This document shows positions 43,956 to 51,841 of a DNA stretch of 64,000 nucleotides, one piece after another. The translations under genes were made by a program, and so were the position numbers. Source of the DNA: ZC4RG30 sp040508085 (GTDB lineage Bacteria > Pseudomonadota > Gammaproteobacteria > Steroidobacterales > Steroidobacteraceae); contig JBEVNO010000149.1 of assembly GCA_040508085.1 (NCBI GenBank), positions 1 through 64,000 of the forward strand, given 5' to 3'. The number at the start of each line of letters is the position of its first letter. Positions within the stretch are counted from its first letter, which is position 1. A model generated the notes under the pieces. The model was not told the origin of the DNA. It saw nothing but the letters and a program-made list of their open reading frames with translations, and searched no databases.

Positions 43956-43979
43956 CTTTATATTCCCGGGAATATAACC
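43956..43979 (-). promoter_or_regulatory. Perfect palindrome and ModE-like dyad before the dehydrogenase gene
   Basis: CTTTATAT-TCCCGGGA-ATATAACC; each half matches CGTTATAT/ATATAACG at 7/8. The inner TTATATTCCCGGGAATATAA (43958-43977) is a perfect 20-bp palindrome, 22 nt before the ATG at 43936 and overlapping AT-rich -10-like sequence. The half-site string GTTATATTC is identical to one at the modE/modA dyad. This is a strong operator candidate. Confidence 0.6.
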
Positions 43980-44019
43980 TACGGGCCAATGGGTAACCAG
44001 CGCCAACGGCGCGGCGCGC

Positions 44020-46308
44020 TCAGTGGGCGATCTGGCTGGGCTGGGCCGCGAGGATCAGCGGACCCTTGCCATGTTGCAGCAGGGCAGCGAACTCGGCCTT
44101 CGTGACGCCGCGGCTGTGCAGAAAGCCCTGCGACTGATCGCAGCCCATGCCCTGCAGCAATGCCAGCTCCTCGATCTTCTCGACGCCCTCGGCCACCGTG
44201 GTCATGCTGAAAGCCCGTGCCAGGTCGATGATGGTGTTCACCAGGGCGGTGCCCGAGGCACTGTCGAAGGCCTGCCTGACAAAGCTGCGGTCGATCTTCA
44301 GCGTGTCGATGGGCAATTGCGCGAGCCGGCTCAACGAGGAATAGCCGGTGCCGAAGTCGTCGATGGCGATACGGGTACCGGCCGCGCGCAGCCGGCCCAG
44401 CACCGCGATCTCCGCTGCGGAATCATCCTGCAACACTCCTTCGGTGATCTCGATGTCCAGGCCCCAGTCGGCGTTGGCCCAGGGCATCACGGCGCTCATG
44501 AAGCCACTCTCGAAATCCGGATGCCGCAACTGCGCGGGCGCAATGTTCACGGCCACACGCACCGGCGGCAGGCCGGCGCGCTTCCAGTCGCGGCAATCCT
44601 GCGCGGCCTGCTGGATGACCCAGTCGCCCACCTGCGCCACCAGACCGATGGATTCCAGCAGCGGCAGGAACATGCCCGGCGACACCAGGCCATCCTCCGG
44701 ACTGCGCCAGCGCAGCAGCGCCTCGGCGCCTTCGATGCGTCTTGTCGCGACGTTGACCTTGGGCTGGTAATGCAGCTCGAATTCCTGCCGCTCCAGCGCG
44801 AAGCGCAGGCGATGTTCCAGCGCCAGGCGCCCCACGTTCTGCGAGCGTGCCACCGCGCTGTACAGCAGCTGCTGCTCGCCGGATATGCGTGCCAGCCGCA
44901 GTGCCGCCTCGGCGTTCTGCACCAGCACCGTGGCATCGGTGCCATGCTCCGGACACAGCGCGAACCCGGCCCGCACCGTCACCGGGATGGTGTTGCCTTC
45001 GATCCGGAACGGCTCGCCGAAGAGCTTCTGCGACTGCTGCTGCGCCACGGCGCGGATCTCCTCATCGGTGCGCAGGCCCTGCGCGCGCAACGCCGCGAAG
45101 GTGCCACCACCGAAGTGGGCGATCTGGTCGGTCTGCGGGAAGTGGCGCTTCATGCGGTCGGCCACATGCTGCAGCAGCAAGTCGCCCGTACGGCGACCGA
45201 AGGAATCATTGATGACACTCAGCCGCTCGATGTCGATGACCACCACGGCGTAATGCGGTTTGCGGACCTGGTCGCGGCTGATCATGCGCTGCACCCGCTC
45301 GCAGAACAGCGAACGCTTGGCGAGACCGGTCTGGGCATCGAAATGCGACAGGAAGCGCGCGCGCGTGTCGCGTTGCAGATACTGCAGGCCGAACGACAGG
45401 TTGCCCGCCACCTCGCGCAGCATCTGCATCTCCTCCTCGCCGACCACGTCGGAATCGCGTGCCGCCAGCAGCAGCACGCCGATGCAGGTGCTGTCGACCA
45501 CCAGGGGCAGCACCACCACCGACAGCAGCCCGGCACGGATCATCAGCGCATCGAACTGCGCGGTCTCCTCCACATCGCCGGTGTTGTTGCACACAAATTC
45601 CTTGCCGGTGCGCACCACCCTGCCCACCACGCCCGACTCGCTCATGGCGGATTCAGCCACATAGGCGCACAGGTCGCGGGTGAGGCGATCGTCTATGCCG
45701 CTCCAGGCCACAGGCTGGATGGTGGGCAGCCCCGGCACCTTGGACGCAGCGACGGCCGCGGCGTAGCCCCCTGCGGAAACTGCCAGACGGCACACCTCGC
45801 GCAGCAGCTCGGTGCGATCACGGATGCGCAGCACCAGGCCATTGACGCCGCTGAGCATCCGCAGCACACGGTTCAGGCGCGCAATCAGCGCCTCCTGCCG
45901 GCGGCGGTCGCCGCTGACCTGCGCATCGCCCAACGCACGCCGCACAGCGGGCGCCAGACGCGCCATGTTCTCCTTCAGCACGTAGTCGACGGCGCCGCCG
46001 TGCAGCGCCGCGATGGCGCGTTCCTCACCGATGGTGCCCGACACGAATACAAACGGCACGTCCGGCTGGTGCTCGCGCACCAGCTTCAGGGCGGACATGC
46101 CATCGAACTGCGGCAGCGAGAAATCGGACAGGATGATGTCCGGTTCGAATTGATCCAGCGCCTCGAGCAGCGCCTGGCGTGTCTCCACCCGCCGCCATTC
46201 ACACACCAGCCCGGAACGCTTCAGCTGATACAGGGCGCGCTCCATATCGACCTCGAGGTCCTCGATGAAAAGCACGCGCACGGATGTTTCGGTCACTACG
46301 TCTGTCAT
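44020..46308 (-). CDS. REC-GAF-GGDEF-EAL cyclic-di-GMP protein with degenerate GGDEF
   Basis: A 762-residue signalling protein. A receiver domain (10-130) carries the phospho-acceptor Asp62 in LSDFSLPQ; a GAF domain follows (about 160-310); a GGDEF domain (325-480) has FGGGTFA instead of GGDEF, so synthesis of c-di-GMP is unlikely; an EAL domain (500-755) keeps GAEALLRW, VAVNIAP, DIEITEG, DDFGTGYSS, KIDRSF, and EGVE, consistent with an active c-di-GMP phosphodiesterase. It is divergent, 295 bp from a REC-histidine kinase gene, a plausible partner. Confidence 0.93.
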   Translation of the reverse strand: MTDVVTETSVRVLFIEDLEVDMERALYQLKRSGLVCEWRRVETRQALLEALDQFEPDIILSDFSLPQFDGMSALKLVREHQPDVPFVFVSGTIGEERAIAALHGGAVDYVLKENMARLAPAVRRALGDAQVSGDRRRQEALIARLNRVLRMLSGVNGLVLRIRDRTELLREVCRLAVSAGGYAAAVAASKVPGLPTIQPVAWSGIDDRLTRDLCAYVAESAMSESGVVGRVVRTGKEFVCNNTGDVEETAQFDALMIRAGLLSVVVLPLVVDSTCIGVLLLAARDSDVVGEEEMQMLREVAGNLSFGLQYLQRDTRARFLSHFDAQTGLAKRSLFCERVQRMISRDQVRKPHYAVVVIDIERLSVINDSFGRRTGDLLLQHVADRMKRHFPQTDQIAHFGGGTFAALRAQGLRTDEEIRAVAQQQSQKLFGEPFRIEGNTIPVTVRAGFALCPEHGTDATVLVQNAEAALRLARISGEQQLLYSAVARSQNVGRLALEHRLRFALERQEFELHYQPKVNVATRRIEGAEALLRWRSPEDGLVSPGMFLPLLESIGLVAQVGDWVIQQAAQDCRDWKRAGLPPVRVAVNIAPAQLRHPDFESGFMSAVMPWANADWGLDIEITEGVLQDDSAAEIAVLGRLRAAGTRIAIDDFGTGYSSLSRLAQLPIDTLKIDRSFVRQAFDSASGTALVNTIIDLARAFSMTTVAEGVEKIEELALLQGMGCDQSQGFLHSRGVTKAEFAALLQHGKGPLILAAQPSQIAH

Positions 46309-46603
46309 GGTCTATTGGTCGTGCGGGCGGATCCTTTCACTTCGATATGCGCATCAGCTGCGGGGCCGCAGGCGAACACAGCAGTGGCTGCGCCCTCCTA
46401 TTACCATGCATTTCTGCTTCGCGGCAGCTTCCACGCTGATGCCATGACAGCACGTGACCGGTCTCACAGTCCCGCAAAATCAAGCTAGATTCGCTGTGTT
46501 ATCGTTTGCTCGGAGGCCGCATCCATGCTGTCTCGCAACACTGGAAAACAAGCACTTTCGGTTTGTCAGTGAGACGCTCGGCACCCTGTAGGACTACACT
46601 GAC
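46309..46603. other. 295-bp divergent gap between the two signalling genes
   Basis: No gene is supported here. A possible ribosome-binding AGGA lies about 8 nt ahead of the plus-strand gene at 46604. A TAGATT near 46483 could be a plus-strand -10. I see no clear operator or hairpin. Confidence 0.35.
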
Positions 46604-47755
46604 ATGAGCGACGGACGCCTGTTGATCGTTGATGACGAAGCTGCGCAGATGCGCGCGCTGCGCGACATCCTCGGCATGGAGGGGTATGCCACCGCGGGTT
46701 TCGATTCACCCCGTGCCGCGCTCAGCGCATTGCGCGCGGGACAGTACGATCTGCTGCTCACAGACCTGATGATGCCGGAGATGGACGGCATCGAACTGAT
46801 CGCGGCGGTACGCCAGGTCGATCCACACATCGGCGCCATCGTCATGACCGGCCACGGCACCATCGACACAGCGGTACTGGCGATGCGTGGCGGCGCGCTG
46901 GATTACATCCTGAAGCCGTTTCGCCTGAACACCGTGCTGCCGGTGCTGACCAAGGCGCTGGACATGCAGCGCCTGCGGCGTGAAAACGCCGAGATGCAGG
47001 AGCGTGAGCGCCAGAACGCCCTGGAACTGGCCGCGGCCTACCAGGATCTGGAATCCTTCTCGTACTCGATCTCGCACGACCTGCGCGCACCGTTGCTGTT
47101 CGTGCGCGATTTCGCCCAGCGGCTGCATGATGATTTCGGCACGCAGCTGGGGGACGAAGGCCGGCATATCGTCGAGGTGATCACCGATGGGTGCCGCAGC
47201 ATGGACGACATGGCCACGGGGCTGCTGGCCTTCTCGCATGCGGCGCGCCAGCCGCTGAACCTTGCGCAGCTGGACATGACGCCCATCGTGCGCGCCGCCA
47301 TCGCGCAGTCGCGCGCCATCTATGCGGATCCGGAAGTGCAGGTGGACGTGGGCGAGCTGCCTCCCGCCGCCGCCGACCCCGGCGTGATCCGGCACGTGTG
47401 GTCGAACCTGATCGGCAATGCCTTCAAGTACAGCTCGAAACGGGCCAAGCCGCATATCCGCATCAGCGGCAGGATCGAGGGCGAGGAGACCATCTTCAGC
47501 GTCGAGGACAATGGCGCCGGCTTCGACATGCAGTACGCGGACAAGCTGTTCGGTGTATTCAAGCGCATGCACAACTCGCAGGATTTCGCCGGCACGGGCG
47601 TGGGGCTGGCCATCGTGCACCGGATCGTCACGCGGCATGGCGGGCGCATCTGGGCCCATGCCGAGCCCGACGTCGGCGCGCGTTTCGAATTCGCATTGCG
47701 CACCACTGCGCGCAAGCCAGCCATCAGGGCGGCTGCAGGCCCTTTGAATAGCTGA
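46604..47755 (+). CDS. Receiver-histidine kinase hybrid
   Basis: A 383-residue cytoplasmic protein with no membrane segment. Receiver domain at 1-120 with acceptor Asp54 in LLLTDLMMPEMDG; a coiled linker (120-150); HisKA domain with His158 in SISHDLRAPL; HATPase domain with SNLIGNAFKYSSK, EDNGAGFD and GTGVGLAIVHRIV. A kinase with an N-terminal receiver is often driven by another kinase, or it feeds back on itself. It is divergent to the REC-GAF-GGDEF-EAL gene and may phosphorylate its receiver. Its 3' end overlaps the convergent apbE gene by 32 nt. Confidence 0.92.
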   Translation: MSDGRLLIVDDEAAQMRALRDILGMEGYATAGFDSPRAALSALRAGQYDLLLTDLMMPEMDGIELIAAVRQVDPHIGAIVMTGHGTIDTAVLAMRGGALDYILKPFRLNTVLPVLTKALDMQRLRRENAEMQERERQNALELAAAYQDLESFSYSISHDLRAPLLFVRDFAQRLHDDFGTQLGDEGRHIVEVITDGCRSMDDMATGLLAFSHAARQPLNLAQLDMTPIVRAAIAQSRAIYADPEVQVDVGELPPAAADPGVIRHVWSNLIGNAFKYSSKRAKPHIRISGRIEGEETIFSVEDNGAGFDMQYADKLFGVFKRMHNSQDFAGTGVGLAIVHRIVTRHGGRIWAHAEPDVGARFEFALRTTARKPAIRAAAGPLNS

Positions 47756-48722
47756 CCTTGCCATCGGCCGCGATGACGATGGCATCGGCATCGGGCAGCT
47801 GGTTGATGAAGTCGAGCCCGGCCTTGGGGCCGAGGATGAATACCGTTTTCGTCAGCCCGTCGGTACGCGTGGCATTGGAGGCGATGACGGTGACACTGCG
47901 CACCTCATGCGGCGAGCGTCCGGTGCGCGGATCCAGGATGTGGTGGTAGCGCACCCCGCCCTCCTCGAAATAACGCTCGTAGTCGCCGGAGGTGGAGAAG
48001 GCCGCATCGGTCAGCGGTACGCGCAGGGCCAGCTCGTCCTTGCGATCCGGGTGCCGTATGCCCACCACCCACGGCTTGCCGAAGCGGTCGCCCACCACCC
48101 GGGTGTCGCCCCCGGCGTTGACCATCGCATGGCCGAAGCCACGCGCTTTCAGGATGTCGATGCCGCGGTCCACCGCATAGCCCTTGGCAATGCCACCCAG
48201 GTCGATGCGCATCCCGGGCTTGCCGAAGAAAACCGTGCGAGCGGCCTGGTCCAGCCGCAACTGGCGGTAATCAACGCCGGGCAAGGCCGCGCGGATGGAC
48301 TGCTCGTCCGGATGGACATGGGCACGGTAGTCATACAGGTAGCCGACGCTGGCATAGGTGATGTCGAAGGCGCCGCTGGAGATCTTCGAGTAGTACTGGG
48401 CCGTCTCCAGCAGCGCGAACAGCTCCGGCGTGATGGCCACCGGGGCCGAGCCGGCGTCGCGATTCACGCGCGAGACTTCCGACTCGGGCTTGTAGGTACT
48501 CATCAGCGTGTCGATTCGCCGCATGTCGGCAAACACGGCATCGATGGCGGCCTCGCCGCGCTGCCTGTCTTCCGCCCACAACTCCACTGCGCAGCGCGTG
48601 CCCATGATGGCTTCGTCGCGATACAGCCACGCAGCCTGAACAGCACCTGAATGCGCCAGTGCAGTGAGCAGCAGCAGCATGCAGGTCGGTCGCCATGAGG
48701 ATGCAGCTGTCGCAACGTTCAT
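47724..48722 (-). CDS. apbE: FAD:protein FMN transferase
   Basis: A 332-residue exported protein from ATG 48722, signal MNVATAASSWRPTCMLLLLT and a cleavage near GAVQA; the longer frame lacks a signal. ApbE features: MGTRCAVELW at the mature start, LMSTYKPESEVSRVNR, DLGGIAKGYAVDR, NAGGDTRVVG and HILDPRTGRSP. It covalently attaches FMN to Thr or Ser of a D-G-A-T/S motif target in the periplasm, using FAD. No Rnf, Nqr or FMN-bind protein is in the window, so its target is elsewhere. Confidence 0.9.
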   Translation of the reverse strand: MNVATAASSWRPTCMLLLLTALAHSGAVQAAWLYRDEAIMGTRCAVELWAEDRQRGEAAIDAVFADMRRIDTLMSTYKPESEVSRVNRDAGSAPVAITPELFALLETAQYYSKISSGAFDITYASVGYLYDYRAHVHPDEQSIRAALPGVDYRQLRLDQAARTVFFGKPGMRIDLGGIAKGYAVDRGIDILKARGFGHAMVNAGGDTRVVGDRFGKPWVVGIRHPDRKDELALRVPLTDAAFSTSGDYERYFEEGGVRYHHILDPRTGRSPHEVRSVTVIASNATRTDGLTKTVFILGPKAGLDFINQLPDADAIVIAADGKVSYSKGLQPP

Positions 48723-48801
48723 GCGCGAAACATACCGCAGGGCGGATGCCTGGAGTAAGCTTCGCCGCGAACACTCCCCCCGAATGGAGGCCGCCGCGCC
48801 C

Positions 48802-49626
48802 ATGAGCAAAATGATCCGCAACCTCGTCTGCAGCCTGGCTGCCGTGCTGGTGCTCGGCGCACATGGCACCGTGCTCGCACAGGCCCGCGAAGAAGCCAAG
48901 TTGCTCGTCGCCACTGAAGTGCTGGATGAGCTGCGCGCGCAGCGCGACCAGCAGATCCCCGAACGCCTGTTGCAGCGCGCCTATGGCGTGGCCGTCATCC
49001 CGGACGTGCTGAAGGGCGCGTTTTTCATCGGTGCCCGCCACGGCACGGGTGTGCTGTCGGTGCGTGACAGCCGCGGCCGCTTCAGCAATCCCGTGTTCGT
49101 GCAGATCACCGGCGGCAGCTTCGGCGCCCAGTTCGGCGCCCAGGCCACCGACATCGTGCTGGTGTTCACCACCCGCCGCGGCGTGGACGGCATTGCCGGC
49201 GGCAAGCTCAGTCTCGGCGCAGGCGCTTCCGTGGCCGCCGGCCCGCTGGGCCGCCAGGCAGAAGCCGCGGCCGCCATCGATGCCGAGATCTATGCTTACT
49301 CGCGCGCCCGCGGCCTGTTCGCCGGCATCGCTCTCGACGGCACGGCGCTGACCATCGACAACAAGGCCAACCGCAACTTCTACAACAAGCGCGATGTGCT
49401 GCCCTCGGACATCACCAGCGGCAGCGTGACCTCCAGCTCCGAGAACACACGGCGCTTCCTGGCGGCCCTGGCGCTGAGCACCGGCGAGACCGCCGACGGC
49501 ACGGGTCCAGCCGCCGCCCCCGCCGCTCAGCCCGCTGCGCCGGTTGATCACTCTGCCCATCAGGGCGCCGGCGAAGTGCAGACCTTTCCGATGGAAGATC
49601 CCGCGCCCGGCAAGGAGCCACGCTGA
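48802..49626 (+). CDS. SYLF/Ysc84-domain exported protein
   Basis: A 274-residue exported protein (signal MSKMIRNLVCSLAAVLVLGA). The SYLF (Ysc84) lipid-binding domain fills most of the mature protein: IPERLLQRAYGVAVIPDVLKGAF, FFIGARHGTGVLSVRD, GSFGAQFGAQATDIVLVF, and GGKLSLGAGASVAAGP. The C-terminal 60 residues form a Pro/Ala-rich tail. The ATG at 48802 follows GGAGG; other in-frame starts lie upstream but lack a signal. Bacterial SYLF proteins are periplasmic and of unknown role, likely lipid related. Confidence 0.88.
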   Translation: MSKMIRNLVCSLAAVLVLGAHGTVLAQAREEAKLLVATEVLDELRAQRDQQIPERLLQRAYGVAVIPDVLKGAFFIGARHGTGVLSVRDSRGRFSNPVFVQITGGSFGAQFGAQATDIVLVFTTRRGVDGIAGGKLSLGAGASVAAGPLGRQAEAAAAIDAEIYAYSRARGLFAGIALDGTALTIDNKANRNFYNKRDVLPSDITSGSVTSSSENTRRFLAALALSTGETADGTGPAAAPAAQPAAPVDHSAHQGAGEVQTFPMEDPAPGKEPR

Positions 49627-49716
49627 CCCGGGCACTCATCCTGCCTCGCTGCTAAGGGTTTTCCTGATTCGGAGGATGTGAGCGCCCGTTCACGGCTGCG
49701 CGCCGCGCCGTTCTCC

Positions 49717-49722
49717 TAGAAT
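49717..49722 (+). promoter_or_regulatory. -10-like hexamer before the peptidase gene
   Basis: TAGAAT lies 35 bp before the GTG start at 49758. A good AGGGA ribosome-binding site follows at 49745-49749. No clear -35 box is visible. Confidence 0.4.
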
Positions 49723-49757
49723 CTGTCGCATCCGCCGACACATCAGGGAACCGCCGC

Positions 49758-50660
49758 GTGAGGGACTACCGCCGTTATCTGTTGCTATCCGTGCTGCTGT
49801 GTCTGGCAGGTGTGCCGTTCGCGCACGGCGCGCCGGCTGTGCAATCCGCCCCGGGAGTGCGATCCCAGTCCGTGCTGGTGCTGGATGGCACGGATGGCGC
49901 AGTGCTGTATTCCCGCCATGCCACCGACGCAGCGCCCATTGCCTCCATCACCAAGCTGATGACGGCGCTGGTGGTGCTGGATGCCATGCAGCCGCTGGAC
50001 GAAGAGCTCGAGATCACCGACGCCGACCGCACCAATACGCAGAGCCTGCCGTCGCGGCTGCCGGTGGGCACGCGCCTGACACGGCGCGAGCTGCTGCAGC
50101 TGGCGCTGATGTCCTCCGAGAACCGTGCCGCGCAGGCCCTGGGTCGCAGCTACCAGGGCAACGAAGCGAGCTTCGTGCGGGCGATGAACGACAAGGCGCG
50201 CACGCTTGGCATGAGCCAGGCGCACTTCGCGGATCCGACCGGCCTGTCCGAGCAGAACGTGGCCAGCCCCAGCGACCTGGCCAAGCTGGTGATGGCCGCT
50301 GACCGCAACGCGCTGATCCGCGAGTATTCGACGACGCCGGCGCGCACGGTTACCGTCCGCCGCCAGCAAGTCGAGTTCCGCAACACCAATACGCTGGTGC
50401 GCGATCCGGCCTGGGAAATCTCGGTGCAGAAGACCGGTCACATCGCCGCCGCCGGCCAGTGTCTGGTGCTGCAGGCACGCATTGAAGGCCGCCCCATCGT
50501 GATGGTGCTGCTGAATTCCAGCGGCAAGTACACGCGCGTGGCCGATGCGCGGCGCATCCGGCAGTGGATGGGTCCCGCGGCCGGGACCGCGGTGGCGGGC
50601 CTGGTGCAGGCAGCGGCGCCGCTGCCTCAGGCCAGCAGCCAGAGCCCCAGCGGCACGTAG
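49758..50660 (+). CDS. PBP7-type D-alanyl-D-alanine carboxypeptidase/endopeptidase
   Basis: A 300-residue exported penicillin-binding protein of the S11 family. The GTG start has AGGGA at good spacing. After the signal (RRYLLLSVLLCLAGVPFAHG), catalytic motifs are in order: S-x-x-K as SITK in APIASITKLMTAL, S-x-N as SEN in LMSSENRAAQAL, and KTG in SVQKTGHIAAAG. Length and spacing fit PbpG (PBP7), which cuts D-Ala cross-links in peptidoglycan. Its last 34 nt overlap the convergent AEC transporter gene. Confidence 0.9.
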   Translation: MRDYRRYLLLSVLLCLAGVPFAHGAPAVQSAPGVRSQSVLVLDGTDGAVLYSRHATDAAPIASITKLMTALVVLDAMQPLDEELEITDADRTNTQSLPSRLPVGTRLTRRELLQLALMSSENRAAQALGRSYQGNEASFVRAMNDKARTLGMSQAHFADPTGLSEQNVASPSDLAKLVMAADRNALIREYSTTPARTVTVRRQQVEFRNTNTLVRDPAWEISVQKTGHIAAAGQCLVLQARIEGRPIVMVLLNSSGKYTRVADARRIRQWMGPAAGTAVAGLVQAAAPLPQASSQSPSGT

Positions 50661-51529
50661 ACCAGGCCGAGCAGCACCGACAGCGAGGCGGCGCTGGCGG
50701 CCAGTTCGCGGTGCAGGTGCTCGCGGTCCGCGAACACGACGGCGGTGAAACCGATGGGAGCCGCCGCGCCCAGCAGCAGCACTGCCCGCGCCTGGCCGGT
50801 GAGGCCGAAGATCCATACCAGCAGCAGGCCCAGCACCAGGCCGAGACCCAGCCGCAATGCCAGCGTGGCGAGCACGCGGCCGTCGCGCATCAGCCTGGCA
50901 TCGAACAGCACGCCCAGCGCCACGATCACCAGCAGCAGCACCAGGCGGCCCAGGTTGCCCAGCGACACGGTCAGCCACCCCGGCAGCGCCAGGCCCGCGA
51001 CATTGATGGCCAGCGCCACCAGCAACGCCCACAGCGGCGGGAAAGTGAGCGCCCGGCGCAGGCTGGCTGCGAACCCGGGCCGGTGACCGCCGTACCAGGC
51101 GGCGAGCACCGACACGAAGGTGCTCTGGCCGATGATATGGCCGAAGTCGTACAGCGCGAGCTGGGCAAAGGCGGTGGGACCCCAGGCCGCGATCACGAAC
51201 GGAAACAGGAAGCCATTGTTGAGCGAGATGGCGCACAGGGTCATGGCCCCCTGCTCGGTGTTGGGCAGCCGCATGGCACGGCCCACCAGCAGCGAAGCCC
51301 CGAGCGTCACCAGCATGATCAGCAGCGAGCTTGCGGGCAACGCCAGCAGCTGCGCATCGAGGGGGATGCGGCTGACATCCGCCAGGAACAGGGCCGGCAG
51401 GCCAACGGTGATGACCAGCCTCAGCATGCGGCCGGCATGCGCGGGCTGCAGCACGCCGGTACGACGCAGCAGCAGGCCGGCAGCAAACAGCCCGATCAGC
51501 AGGGCAATGCGCAGTTCGACGGACATCAC
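50627..51529 (-). CDS. AEC-family transporter
   Basis: A 300-residue membrane protein with about ten hydrophobic helices in two halves, the auxin efflux carrier pattern. The family features are RRTGVLQPAHAGRMLRLVITVGLPALF in the first half and GALFDARLM-like GVLFDARLM in the second, with a helix-breaking Pro in each. The start is GTG at 51529 or ATG at 51526. Substrate unknown; relatives move malonate, malate or auxin-like anions. It is convergent with the PBP7 gene and divergent from a small unknown gene. Confidence 0.85.
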   Translation of the reverse strand: MMSVELRIALLIGLFAAGLLLRRTGVLQPAHAGRMLRLVITVGLPALFLADVSRIPLDAQLLALPASSLLIMLVTLGASLLVGRAMRLPNTEQGAMTLCAISLNNGFLFPFVIAAWGPTAFAQLALYDFGHIIGQSTFVSVLAAWYGGHRPGFAASLRRALTFPPLWALLVALAINVAGLALPGWLTVSLGNLGRLVLLLVIVALGVLFDARLMRDGRVLATLALRLGLGLVLGLLLVWIFGLTGQARAVLLLGAAAPIGFTAVVFADREHLHRELAASAASLSVLLGLVYVPLGLWLLA

Positions 51530-51553
51530 GCCATTCTACCCAGTGCGGACTGC

Positions 51554-51559
51554 TAGAAT
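51554..51559 (+). promoter_or_regulatory. -10-like hexamer before the 90-residue gene
   Basis: TAGAAT ends nine bases before the ATG at 51569. With the usual -10 to start-site distance the mRNA would begin 2-3 nt before the ATG, so it would be nearly leaderless. No Shine-Dalgarno is seen. Confidence 0.4.
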
Positions 51560-51568
51560 GGCCGCGCC

Positions 51569-51841
51569 ATGCAGATGATCCAGGCCGCGCACAACCTGCG
51601 CAAACCACACAGCGAGGAGCCAGCTCCTTACGGCATCCGCATCAGCCTGCGGACCAACGACCCGTTCCGCAAACTGCTGGGTCCGGACTGGCACCGCCTC
51701 CACTGGTACCGCACCGCCGGTGAGCGGGATGCGGCGCTGGCCGAGATGAGCCGCCGCCACGATTATTCGCGCAAGGCGGATTCACCAACGCTGATCTTCT
51801 CCAAGGTGGAGAACCTTGCCGCCAGCCGCGGCCTGAGCTAG
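51569..51841 (+). CDS. Small conserved-looking protein, 90 residues
   Basis: A basic, soluble-looking protein of 90 residues without signal or membrane segment. It has a compact core, YGIRISLRTNDPFRKLLGPDW, then WHRLHWYRTAGERDAAL and HDYSRKADSPTLIFSKVE. The mix of Trp, Tyr and charged residues with no low-complexity stretch supports a real gene, as does the TAGAAT just upstream. Its stop shares CTAG with the convergent patatin gene. I do not recognise a family with known function. Confidence 0.7.
   Translation: MQMIQAAHNLRKPHSEEPAPYGIRISLRTNDPFRKLLGPDWHRLHWYRTAGERDAALAEMSRRHDYSRKADSPTLIFSKVENLAASRGLS

Noticed and set aside
44023..46488. An 821-codon plus-strand open frame opposite the GGDEF/EAL gene.
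   Set aside because: His/Gln/Arg-rich shadow of a gene with intact domain motifs on the minus strand.
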